Assembly: GCA_036346375.1 (NCBI GenBank)
Contig: JAYEVE010001072.1
Coordinates: 1 to 64,000, forward strand
Reading direction: 5' to 3'
Length of the DNA: 64,000 bases
Source of the DNA: Guadua angustifolia
Lineage: Eukaryota; Streptophyta; Magnoliopsida; Poales; Poaceae
Position numbers and translations under genes: made by a program. The notes under the pieces are model-generated. The model searched no databases and was not told the origin of the DNA. It was given only the letters and a program-made list of their open reading frames with translations. This document shows positions 45,816 through 56,708 of this stretch, in pieces (position 1 is the first letter of the stretch; the number at the start of each line of letters is the position of its first letter).

Positions 45816-46888
45816 CACCAAGAGTATGGTTCGAATGTCTTCGAGATTTTCTCCTCGAACAAGGTTATGTAGTCGGAAAGGCCGACCCTACTCTCTTTAC
45901 TAAGCATATTGATAATAATATATTTGTCTGTCAAATTTATGTTGATGACATTATATTCAGGTCTACTAATGAACAATTGTGTAAGGGGTTTAGCAGGGTA
46001 ATGACTAAAAAATTCGAGATGTCCATGATGGGTGAATTGAAGTTCTTCCTCAGATTTCATATCAAACAACTCAAGGAAGGAACTTTTATATGTCAAACCA
46101 AGTACATCAAGGACATGCTGAAGAAGTTCGGTATGGAGAACGCCAAGCCAATCAAGACTCCCATGCAAGCCAACGGACATCTAGACCTCGACAAAGAAGG
46201 TAAACCGGTCGTCCAAAAAGTATATCGTTCGATGATCGATTCTCTCCTTTACCTCTGTACATCTAGGCCCGATATCATGCTTAGTGTGTGCATGTGTGCA
46301 CGATTTCAAGCCGCTCCAAAAGAGTGCCACATGGTGGTGTTAAGAGAATCTTGAGATATTTAGTGCATACTCCTCATTTTGGGCTTTGGTATCTAAAAGG
46401 TTCATCATTTGAGTTAGTTGGTTATTCCGATGCGGATTATGCCGGTTGCAAAGTGGATAGAAAGAGTACTTTGGGGACTTGTCAATTTCTAGGAAGCTCT
46501 CTTGTCTCATGGTCCTCTAAGAAACAAAATTCCGTAGCCCTATCCACAACCGAAGCCGAGTATATAGCGGCCGGGAGTTGTTGTGCCCAATTGCTTTGGA
46601 TGAGACAAACCCTAAATGATTATAGCCTAACCTATAATCATGTACCACTCTTGTGTGATAATGAGAGCGCATAAAAATTGCCAACAACCCCGTCCAACAT
46701 GCCCGTACCAAGCATATCGATATCGCCACCATTTCCTAAGAGATCATTCCACTAAAGGCGATATTGATATTCAACATGTGAGCACAAACGACCAATTAGC
46801 TGATATTTTCACCAAGCCACTTGATGAAAAGAGATTTTGTGAGTTGAGAAGTAGGCTAAATATCTTAGACTCTCGCAACTTGGCTTGA
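45816..46888 (+). pseudogene. Element B C-terminal RT and RNase H
   Basis: RT resumes with the APRVWFECL block directly after the ACAAG duplication. The catalytic YVDD is near 45940-45951, followed by KKFEMSMMGELKFFL. A one-base shift near 46330 precedes RNase H: YSDADYAGCKVDRKSTLG, ALSTTEAEYIAAG, LCDNESA, a further shift, then HHFLRDHSTKGDI and DIFTKPLDEKRF, ending at TGA 46886-46888. All catalytic acidic residues can be seen, but not in one frame. Confidence 0.87.
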
Positions 46889-47770
46889 AATATGCATACA
46901 ATTGGGTGATGAGTGGAAAATATTTTAGAAAAACTTATTTCGATTTATTTCTCTTCATTTTTCCCATGTTTATTGGTTCTTGATCTTCGGATCCTGTCAA
47001 TCATCTTGTGATCATGGTTTGATTGGTTGTATGGCTTGCTGATCACTTGATGACTTGACTATTTAGGTCCTCTCATCTCTTTTTCGCTCCGGAGCTCTTC
47101 ATTCCTTTGTTACATGCCATCCTGAAAAAGACAGCTCGGACTGTCCGAAATTCCATTCGGACTGTCCAAACTGTTTGGACTATATGAACTTATGTTCGGA
47201 CTATCCGAAGTGGGGTCTCGGGCTATTTAACCCAGCCCGACCCACATCTTCATCTTTTTCCTCTTTTTCAATTCCAAACTCCGTTTCTCTCTCTTCTTCT
47301 GCACCCAAACTCTCGGATCTTGATTTTCGGCCACAAATCTTGCGGATTGGAGGTTCCAAGGTCTTCCCCAAGGGCAAGGGCTTCATCTCCACGACTTTTT
47401 CGCCCTAGATTTGCATTGGAATCTCCGATGTTCTTTCTCCAAAGGTGTGGTTTGAAACTTCGTCTTGATTCGGTTCATCCTTGTTTTTCTTGCAAATCCT
47501 TGTGGTCTATATTGTTCTAGGCTTTGCTAGGATGATCCTCATAGATTAGCTCTAATTTTCATTGATTAATTTCTATATTAGATGTTTTAGGGTTTGTGAG
47601 CATGCACTTCGGACTGTCCGAGTTCATCTTCGGAGTGTCCGAAGGAATTCTTCGGACTATCCGAAATAAACTTCGGACTATCCGAAGTGTCTGTGTTCAT
47701 TTCCATCTAAAACATTTATCTAGGTGTTAATATGAGTCTAATCTAGCATCCACCCTTGTATACCTTTAGA
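46889..47770 (+). promoter_or_regulatory. Dyad-bearing leader/promoter-like region of the extra ORF (element B)
   Basis: Dyads of the LTR type lie at 47132-47215 (TTCGGACTGTCCAAA, TTCGGACTATCCGAA). They are followed by a TATA-like box (CTATTTAAC, about 47223), a pyrimidine-rich leader (47246-47312) and a likely intron from about 47446 (AAAG|GTGTGG) to about 47769 (TTTAG|AATGG), which contains a second group of dyads (47606-47690). The order is the same as in element A (6724-7400), although most of the sequence has diverged. The interpretation as an internal promoter with a 5' intron is inferred. Confidence 0.5.
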
Positions 47771-49445
47771 ATGGATCCTTCTCAGGGTGACAATCCCCAT
47801 TCTCGCCAAATCGACAATACCATGGCTCGTAAGAAGAAGGCGAAGCATGATCATCCTGTCGGTGGCTCGTCTACCCACCCTCCTGCAGCTTCTCTGGGTT
47901 CTCCCTCGGATTCACCTCTAGAGTCTCCTCCAGCTCAGTCCGCGGGAAGGAGGAAGCGTCAAACAGTTCACAAAATCAGCCAAAAATCTCAAGCCGCAGC
48001 TTTAGGGCAAGGTGGTGGTGATCAAGGGGGCAATTCAGAAGATCCTAGGGCAGCTATGGCCAGGCTGAGGGCATCTAAATGTGCAGAACAGCGCAGGGCA
48101 GGACAGTTGATCGGTCCTTTACAGATTCATCCGTCCATCCGTCTGACTCCGATAGGTGTGACTTCCAAGAAGAAAATAGACTACTGCAATGAACATGGGA
48201 GAGGGAAAGAAGTTCATCAACACAGAAGTCAAGATCCATTGTTGTATGTTCAGGAGGACTATGTGGATAAAAGGTTCTGGAACCACTTCTAGCAAGACTT
48301 CTATGATTCTGTGATCGCGGAAAAGAAAAACCCTGTGGCTCTTATGCAATGGATAGATTGGGACTATATGCAGCAGCAGGAGGACACAGTATTTAATGAA
48401 GTCATTGCAGCTTGTGAGCGCCACAACTTGAAAGAAGTTATGTCTTTTCGGTGCAAGTGGAACAATGAAGTGGTGGCACAATTCTATGCCACCCTTTATA
48501 TTGACACCGACGAAGCAAGCACTATGTGGTTCATGGTAGATGGGTTATACTACTCTGTGATCAAGGCTCAGTTTGCTGACTGCTTGGGCTTCTCGACTGA
48601 TAATTGGGAAAATCTGGATAAGCTTCACACTATGGACACTTCAGGTATCAATGACTTAGATCCCCTGTATGATGAGAGTCAGAACTTCAAGCTGGGTACT
48701 ACAAAGGGTCTGAAGCCGTTCTATGCCATTCTGTACAAGTTGCTTTGGAAGACCCTGTGGCCTAAAGAGGGTGATGCCACAAATATCAGCTCCTACTCAA
48801 GAAATCTTCTTCTAAGGATTGGTGAAGGATCCAGGCCATTTGATGTGTTTGACTTTATCTGGCAAGAGATCCGCCTCAACTCAATCAATCCGCGAAGCAG
48901 CTGCGGGTTTGCTCTATATGTCATGTGCATGGTCGAGAGTATCTCTGGTCTGTGGTTTGCCAAGGATGTGGAGCATCTTCCTTACTGTGTCAGATTAATT
49001 AAAGCTCCACCTCAACCAACTCCAGCTCCTGCTCCCTCTGCAAGCGATGACAGAACAAGATCTTCAGTTCCAGATCCCAGTTCAGCAGCTCCATCTTCAT
49101 CTGCTAGACCTTCGTCTCCTGCTCATCCTTCTTCCTCAGGCGGCTCAATCAAGTTAATGCTTCGTGCTATCTTTTGCCTGGGGATAAAGAACCATAAGAA
49201 GATTAAGGAGATGAATGTCAAGCTTGCAGACACTCGTCGTCAACTCAATGTCATCAAAGGGAAGCTCAACCTATCTTGCTCATCTGAGGAGTCTGAGTTT
49301 GAGTCAGATACAACGACGGTGGACTCTGAGACTCGGTAGCTTTGACCTTCCCGCTGTTTCTGCGCCTATTAGTGATGATGAAGAAGGTGACACTGCTTAT
49401 ACTCCAGGAGGTGACAGCAGCGATGACGACGGCAGCGAGGAGTGA
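47771..49445 (+). pseudogene. Extra ORF after pol in element B (Transposase_32-like)
   Basis: Start at 47771 (MDPSQGDN) or, in the same frame, 47756. N-terminal basic clusters (ARKKKAKHD, AGRRKRQTVHK) look like nuclear localisation signals. A TAG at 48290-48292 interrupts the frame, which continues to 49339 and then shifts to a frame ending at 49445. The central domain has WNNEVVAQFYATL, KEGDA and SSCGFALYVM, each with a counterpart in element A. A Pro/Ser-rich linker, a basic helix and an acidic tail (SDDEEGD..., SSDDDGSEE) follow. No hydrophobic membrane segment is seen. The TAG is followed by CAA and may be a decayed CAG codon. The role is unknown; conservation of order and domain between A and B argues that it was used. 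Confidence 0.72.
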
Positions 49446-49872
49446 CCCCTTTTGGTGTCTTGATGCCAAAGGGGGAGAGAGGATCAGATTTATGTTTATC
49501 TTTTGTCTTGTGGTTGTTGCTTTAGTTTGCTTAATCATTTCATACTTGCTTAGCATTTTGGTTGTGTTGCTTGAATGTTGCTTGCTGAATAATAACTATG
49601 TTTCTTGTTTCCTTTAAGTAATGCATTTGTGTGCTCATATCATGCCATATCTATTAGTGCAAATATTTGCTAAATATCTCGTTATATCCTCACGAATGCA
49701 AAGATTTAGGGGAGCTCTCACACAAATTTCCCGTAAATATGTGCATTTAAGATTCCACTCAAAATTTTTTTTAATGCACACATTTAGGGGGAGTCCACTG
49801 TATATTCGGTATTCCCAATACTATCTCATTTCAATTTATTTATAAATCTAATCGTGTTGTCATCAATTCACC
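49446..49872 (+). other. 3' non-coding region of element B
   Basis: Between the extra ORF and the polypurine tract. Purine blocks occur near 49469-49480 (AAAGGGGGAGAG) and 49786-49794 (TTAGGGGGAG), besides the tract at 49873, which repeats the multiple polypurine tracts noted in element D. Confidence 0.5.
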
Positions 49873-49886
49873 AAAAAGGGGGAGAT
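49873..49886 (+). other. Polypurine tract of element B
   Basis: AAAAAGGGGGAGAT directly before the 3' LTR, identical to element A. Confidence 0.87.
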
Positions 49887-51358
49887 TGAAAGTGCATCTA
49901 GGCCCCTTAATGATTTTGGTGATTAATGACAACAAGATTAAGTGGCTAATGAGCTTTATGAGTATTGTGAACAGATTATCGCGTTCACGGGCGAGTGTTG
50001 AAGCAAAAAGAGCACCCTCAAAATCAAATGAGAAAAAGGCATCTTTTAGACTCAATTATCGTGTTTTTAAGTTTATTTCTTTATTTGAGTTTAAGGATTG
50101 CCGTACTATAAAGAGGGATATGACGAGAAATAGCTTTAGAATGACTTAATGTGCTCAATGATGGATTCTAGTCTCAAAATGGGTCAAAGTGTAAAGTCTT
50201 GGAGGCATTTTGCTCAAATTAGTTCGGAGTATCCAAACCCTAGTTCAGAATGTCTGAACTGACCCCCTCTGTTGGTCTAGGCAAATTTGGGTTCGGAATG
50301 TCCGAAGTCACCTTCGGAGTATCCGAGTGTACCCCTTCGGTTAGGTCAGGTTTATTTGGGTTCGGAGTGTCCGAAGATTTTTCGGAGTATCCGAACGCTC
50401 GGAGTATCCAAAGTGTTCAGACTGTCCGAAGAAATGTTCAAATTGTCCGTACTGAGTCGCTTGGTGCCCAGAACTCACTCTGTTCGGACTATCCGAACAG
50501 ACTCGGGCACAACTCAAAACGGCTAGTTTTTGAGTGGCTATAAAAGCCTCAAACTCTCACCTAACAGCACTTAGAGCATTTACTCCACTCATTTGCTGCC
50601 ATTCCTCACCTCTAGAGCTTAAGCCCTCACTCCCTCTTGTTCTTGTGATTTATGAATCTTTGGAGGTTGAGTGAGTTGAAAGATTGTGAGATTTAGAGAC
50701 ATTGATTCATCTTGAGCACAAAAATCATTCTCTCGTGGATTTCTTGGCAAATCTATTACTCTTAGAGCTTGAGGACTACTAGACGGCTAGGAGTCGCCGG
50801 TGAGCTCCTAAACTTTGTGTGGGGCCACATGGGAGGTTTGTGAAGGTCGAATCCGCCTCCCATGGAAGGATTCAAGAAGAAGTAGGTGAGTGCTTGGTGC
50901 AACACCTAGAGGATTAGGGTTGAAAGAGACCCGGCTTGATGCCGCCTCAACGGAGGCGAGGATCCTCAAGGATCCGAACTTCGGGAAAAATCTTTGTGCA
51001 TTTCGTTGTCGTTTCTTGGATTACTTTGTTTTCCCCTTTTGTGGTTTCTTGAGATCTAGGGTTTCAAGTTGTGGCTAGCTTTTGTGAAGAGTTTTGGTGA
51101 GTGCTTGTCTACTAGAGGTATTCTAAACTCTTGGATTTCAACCTGTGCTAGTCTCACTCTCCAGTTAGCTCAGATCTACTTTCTAGGGTTTTTGCGCTCA
51201 GAACAGTTCGGACTATCTGAAAGTTCACTCGGACTATCCGAACTACTCGGACAGTCCGAAGGACATTTCAGACTATCCGAAGGGGATTGTTTCCGCTGCG
51301 AATTAAATTTCAAAAACGCCTATTCACCCCCCCTCTAGGCGACATCTCGGTCCTTTCA
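49887..51358 (+). repeat. Element B 3' LTR
   Basis: 1472 bp, TGAAAGTGC...CCTTTCA. TATAAAA at 50539-50545; dyads upstream (50221-50500) and near the right end (51205-51285). It differs from the 5' LTR by scattered substitutions and small indels, more than in element C, so B is the older insertion of the two. Confidence 0.92.
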
Positions 51359-51363
51359 ATACT

Positions 51364-51904
51364 TGACCAAAATACACCTTCTCACAGGTAGAGATGGGCC
51401 TCGAGCCAGGCGCTTTCCATTTTCATATTCTAAATCAATTTCAATTAAGCTCTTAATTGTGGCTAGATATTTCTGTATTTCATAAAAGTATTAAACTGAC
51501 TCCAAAATTTATAATTTTTGGGGGTGTTCTGGAGATGGCATTGATGTTTCTTTAAAATGTTCAGAACTATTCCAGCTTTGTATTTTCTTTAAAAAATATT
51601 TTATTGCTTCAGTTTTAATAAAGATTGTAACCTTAGTTTTTCCAAAAATAGCAACCTAGCTCCAAAATTAGTGAAAAGTTTTGGAGAGGTAATTTGCATT
51701 ACCTAGAACCTAAATAAATTATTTTTCATATTTTCAATATTTTGAAAATTCAAAATTTAAATTCCTGAATTGTTTCAGAAAATGAAATAAGTACTTTCTT
51801 TAAATGCCAAAAAAAAACCCATAAAGCTAGAAAATTTAGAAAATCTGTAGTAAATGCTGGGAAATAATTTGGCATCTCAATACTGCAAAATTTGGGATAT
51901 TACA
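51364..51904. repeat. Probable end of the old LTR-like repeat (E, third piece)
   Basis: AT-rich sequence ending GGGATATTACA at 51904, which on the other strand reads TGTAATATCCCAAATTTTGC, a typical gypsy-type LTR start. It directly follows element B and may be the far end of repeat E, giving an LTR of about 2 kb interrupted by D and B. No matching 5-bp duplication was found, so the assignment is tentative. Confidence 0.4.
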
Positions 51905-52113
51905 CGAAAGCATAGAGTAGTGGCAAATAACGGTTGAGGGTCACTTTGCCCCTTGTATGTTTTAGCGAATTTTGAGTTTAAAGTTCTTAGGTTAAACTAA
52001 ATTGATACATAGTTGATCTAGAGGATTTATTCACAAGTACACAATAACTTTTGAGAGAGTGGGAGACTCTACTTTAATTGTGAAATTAATTTATTTTATG
52101 GCTTAACCAGTTA
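51905..52113. other. Short intergenic stretch
   Basis: No feature recognised. Confidence 0.3.
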
Positions 52114-52344
52114 GGGCATGTACAATGGTACACGTATGTTGTCTATAAGAGTATACCACATATAATTTTAGATGATATGGACGAGAGAGAAAGTTGTTAT
52201 CTATTATTTAATAGACGACCTTATAGACAACTTTATATTATGTATACAATTGTACTGATAATATATTAATTATATAAGAGATCATTACAGACAGCTATAT
52301 AGCCAGTCTATTGTATAGATTGTCTTCAGTATTGTACATAGATG
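52114..52344. mobile_element. MITE, PIF/Harbinger-like
   Basis: Starts GGGCATGTACAATGG after TTA and ends with ATTGTACATAGATG before TTA (52111-52113, 52345-52347). The terminal repeats are imperfect. Internal repeats TTGTCTATAAGA / ATAGACAACTTTATA support a foldback structure. Confidence 0.5.
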
Positions 52345-52769
52345 TTATGGAGGTGTATTATAGATAGCTATCGTCTGTACCACTGTACATTCGCTAAGAG
52401 AGCTAGTTTACTTGTGAAATTACTTCAAGCCGTGGCCCTATATCCTCTACTTAGAGAGAGAACTAGTTTACCTGTGAAATTACTTCAAGGCATGCATGGC
52501 TACCTTAACCTCTGTTCGAGAGAGCTAGTTTTCGAGATTATTTTACTATGTACGCCGACACAAATGAAATGTATAAACAAATAAATGAGAATTCTTGACG
52601 TCCATTGATATATATATCTACCGCAAAATGATTCGACCATGTCTAGTCCATACCTCTCTGGTAGACCGAGTTCATCAAAATCTACCCGGCAAAATCGCAG
52701 GGGGGACATCCCCACGTGAACACCTGAACTTTGTTTCTTGTCTCGAAAGGCAAAGTTGCCACACGAAAA

Positions 52770-52995
52770 TACTCCTCCGGTGGTCACAGATAGATATCGT
52801 TTTAGGTATCGCCTTTGCAATGCAAGTTTAATCATTAATTTTTATTATCATATATTTATAAAATCAAATAAAATTACAATATTATGAAAAATACATTTTG
52901 AGACAAATCTAAACATATGATATTTTTATGTAACCAATTTAGATATATATTTTACTTATGTCAAGAATGATAATTATTTGTGATTTAACACGAAG
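52770..52995. mobile_element. Degenerate Stowaway-like MITE
   Basis: TACTCCTCCGGTGGTCACAG at the left and ATTATTTGTGATTTAAC at the right resemble worn Stowaway ends; the interior (AAAATTACAATATTATGAAA, ACATTTTGAGACAAATCTA) is similar to the Stowaway copy at 16312-16544. The right end is decayed. Confidence 0.4.
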
Positions 52996-53651
52996 CCTAG
53001 CTTGGACCTGACAAAACATTTTGAGCATCGATCCCGGCCGTAGGTTGAGGGCCCTACAAAAGGACGACAGTAGCATTCTAGAGCTTTGGCAAACGAAACT
53101 TCCATGGAGTGATGTGTATGGCCAGCAGGCTAAAGCTCCATGGCCATATATATGGATATATATGGAACTCCAAATAACATAACACGCACCTTAATTAGCT
53201 GAACGTCGTGGAAGTCACGTCAGTTGGGCTACACCTACACGGCCGTTGATTCGATCGTCTTGTCGACGAAGATATGCTGTGGGATTTGGTTTCTTTTCAC
53301 ACGCCACAATCTCTTCTCTTCTCTCTTTTTTTTTTCTTTTCTGATAGGCTTTGATTTTTGAAAAAAAGATAGAAAGAAAGGAAGAAAAATATCTATATAC
53401 CATGGGATTGGACGGTGGAAACGAACCTTGCTACACGTACAGTATATATTTATTAGGATGGCTGGACAACAAACTTGTGCGAGCACTGGCTTACTGATGG
53501 AATGAAAATATATAGTTCTCTTTGAATCTTTTGGATAATACAAAATAAGATTACACCTTCTACATACATACATACATATATATATATATATATGGGGGCA
53601 TATGTGGTGCAAACCACCTTTCCGGTGAAAACTCTATGAAAACCACCCGTA

Positions 53652-53930
53652 AAAGTTTTAAAAATTTCTCAAAAAATTATCATATGTAGGGGAGGTGAGT
53701 TTCTACAATCCTGCAAAATTTGAAGATGAAACTCAATCGCATTTGAAAGATATGAAAAAGACAAATTCAGCATAAATAGTAATTTTTCACTGTTTAGCAC
53801 TATTCATTTTGCTGTTTGCCTTTTTCATATCTTTCAATTGTGATTGAGTTTCATCTTCAAATTTTGCAAGATTGTAGAAGCTCACCTCTCCTAAATAGAA
53901 TAATTTTTTGAGAATTTTTCAAAACTTTAT
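53652..53930. repeat. Foldback repeat with ~130-bp arms
   Basis: Left arm (AAAGTTTTAAAAATTTCTC ... AGGTGAGTTTCTACAATC ... AAACTCAATCGC) and right arm (GATTGAGTTT ... GATTGTAGAAGCTCACC ... GAGAATTTTTCAAAACTTT) are reverse complements with a ~22-base spacer. A TA microsatellite precedes it (53574-53594). A transcript would form a long hairpin. It is probably a MITE, but its exact ends are not clear. Confidence 0.7.
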
Positions 53931-53934
53931 ATAT

Positions 53935-56708
53935 AGAGAGAGAGAGAGGTTTGCCGGAAGCAATTAATTAATGATCATATATAATTCACCGGTTCACAAA
54001 TTAAGATGTAGGCCGGGCATATAGAGACGTGGAGTGAGGTGTCTCATCGTGTTGTTTTGGTTATAATTTTTGCGTATTGGAACCAAAACACGATGTAATT
54101 TGGGTTACTGAACCCTATGTATCAAACATGTCAGATCCTCTTGATTTTTATTTTTTATTCTTAAAAACAACTCGGTCAGATCCTCTGATTTTGGAAGATT
54201 AATTTATATTTGCATCGAACGAGTCAATTAAATGAGAAATCAAGGATACATGCATGCAGAGCTTTATTGTGAGATCGATCTTGTTTCTTGTAGCCCAACG
54301 CGTCCAAGATATAATATGTGAATGCTAGGAAACGAGACATTGTTTGGTGTAGCATTTTCCCAGGATGAGCGAGCATCTGGTGCATGCTGTCCTCTCATAT
54401 TACATGTACGAACGTTTGTCTGTGGATACGGAATTTGCAGTGGATTTTCTTTTGGATTTGGATATATATGCCCTTACGCGCTTGCAGCAATTAGTTTTGG
54501 ATGGACCAAAAAGGTTGCAGGTTTTCATATATTTATTTTATTTTATTTTATTTTATCTAATTAACTAGGGCTTTCATTCACCCTAGTCAAGGTACGTGCA
54601 CCACACCATAGTACTCCCATTCTTCTACTTTTTTAATGTAGCATTTCCATTACCTATATGTACGTAACCCTTTGGTGAGAAGGTAATTAACGACTACACA
54701 GAGAGGTGAAGAACATGAGCTAGCCACTTATCTATATTTGTGATGCGCGCACGTCCATTTGTGGCATTAGTCGATATAATAATATTGAGAAAACCGCTGG
54801 TACCTCTAAAACGACTTTAACCCAAATTTGTCAAGTTGCAAATTTGTTTTTCAATATTTTTTCTGATGCTTACTGTTGCAACAATAAGATAAGCAATATA
54901 TCTTTGCATATTTTTATTCTTTCTATTTCCCTGAAATCTTTTTTCCCATAGAGGACACGAAATAACAGGGATAAATTATTCTTATTCCCGAGAATGCTTG
55001 CTCGATGTTATATCTTTTCAGGGCCCAAGCTATGGGCTTTATTAATTATTCCGGGAATACGTACGTGTAATAGTCAAGACTTATTCCTGCATTTCTTTTT
55101 GGTCTAATTGTCTTGCGTCTACTCATTTCTTTTAGAGAGCTTCTACTCAATTTTGTTGACACTGCATTCTGCCTGAAGCATGCGCCAGAGATTTTTGGCT
55201 TTTTTGGTCCCTTGGCCTAACTTTTTTTGCAACTTTAATTGACTCCTATCCGATAAAAATTACAAATCTAGCCCTCTTCTTGACTACAAAAGGATCAGAA
55301 GACGACATGTGTCACCTACTATGGTATGGGAATGCAACAACGCACCTGACACGGTATAGGAGCATGACAGGTCCAACTGCCGCGGTCGAGAAGGGGCCAT
55401 ATTTGCAATTTTGTCCAGATAAGACCTAAACTTTTTTAAAAAATAATAAAAGAGCCACAAGGCCATGAAAAATTGCTTCTGCACCTGACATCAGATCAGA
55501 TAAACAACCACCGACCGCAAATCTGTATGACAAGAATTTTTTTTTGAACAATACTGCCGACAAGCTGCTTTCCGAAAAGAAGAAACATGTACACACAAAT
55601 GTTGTAACAGCCTCAAATGCCAGAAGTATTTGGCGTCACGTAGGCAGGGAGATGAGCAATGCTTCTATGCATCGATCACTCTCGTAATATAAGTTGTACA
55701 AATCTTGAAACAAAAGAAAAGATAAGTAATTATCATCTATATATCAATCATTTATACTTTAATATATGTGCAACTTTCTAATAGTGATTAGTAGAAGCAC
55801 TAAAATTTTCACCAAGAGAGCGATATATTGACTGCAATCTATAATCAATGAACTAAAATAAATAATAATTATAAATAGGACTAAAATACATAATAATTAC
55901 AGAACAGTAGAACGACGTCCTAGAATCAATTATATCTTACCTTTATAGATTTTGCAAAGGCTATATAACTATGGATGTTGAGATTAAACATATAAACGTG
56001 CCATAAGTGAATTTGCTAAAAAAAACTTTCAGGACATTTTTTTTGTCGAAATACATGGCGGTAACATTTTTTTTATTTAAAGTTACTTAATTTTAGTCCT
56101 ATTTATAAAACCTACCGTACGTGCTTAGCTAGTGCTACGTTAACCGCTGTGTGCATTTGGCACTGGACACAAAGGGCCTGTTTGGGCTCAAAACCGGTGT
56201 ACAGGACCAGGCCCTATATTTTTTGGGCTGGACAGCAATAATAATCTACTTGGATGGGCCGGTAACCCAATAATATTACCCTTGGTTTGGGCCTAGACAA
56301 CCACATACAAAGTATCACCTGAGGAGGCCACGATTTTTTTCCGACAGATGTCGGTTTCTCCTGACCAAGTAGCCACTCACGCGAATCGTGTCTCTGGAGC
56401 CGCGACACAAGGAACGTTAGCGGCGGTGGCGACTTCATCGGTGATGAGGCGATTTCATCAGCGACGTCAGCGGCTTCCCCAGCAATCTTGCCATCCTTTC
56501 ATCGACGACACCACAGAAGATGCAGTGGCGACATCATCTACAACGTAATGGCCACGACATCATCCACGACAGCGTCTCGCGTCTTCCTTTCGACGATACC
56601 TTAGAAGACAGGCGGCAGCGGCAGGCTTGTCAATGACGACGGCAAGATACAACTGCCTCATCTCTACTCGCTCTAACCAGATCATCTAGGCTTTTATTTT
56701 TGTGCATA
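53935..56708. other. Intergenic region, no gene recognised
   Basis: AT-rich. A short plus-strand ORF at 54365-54568 has protein-like composition at its start but ends in a TTTTA repeat. A GC-richer part at 56330-56640 has overlapping short ORFs with repeated GACGAC/ATCATC triplets. The phrase GGGCCTGTTTGGGCTC at 56175 resembles a hAT or Tourist end without a partner. Confidence 0.3.

Larger units (their letters stand above)
37401..51358 (+). mobile_element. Element B: Sirevirus-like Ty1-copia retrotransposon with nested insertions
   Basis: 13,958 bp. LTRs at 37401-38899 and 49887-51358, target duplication ATACT at 37396-37400 and 51359-51363, primer site TGGTATCAGAGC (38902-38913) and polypurine tract AAAAAGGGGGAGAT (49873-49886). 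Order: gag, protease, integrase, RT, RNase H, dyad-bearing leader, extra ORF. It is a relative of element A in the opposite orientation. It carries a Tourist MITE with a nested hAT in gag (40455-41492) and a solo LTR in RT (44416-45810). Coding parts have many stops and shifts. The first base of the 5' LTR is A in place of T. Confidence 0.92.

Noticed and set aside
54365..54568. 67-codon plus-strand ORF
   Set aside because: The start looks protein-like, but the second half is a translated TTTTA microsatellite and there is no neighbouring exon.
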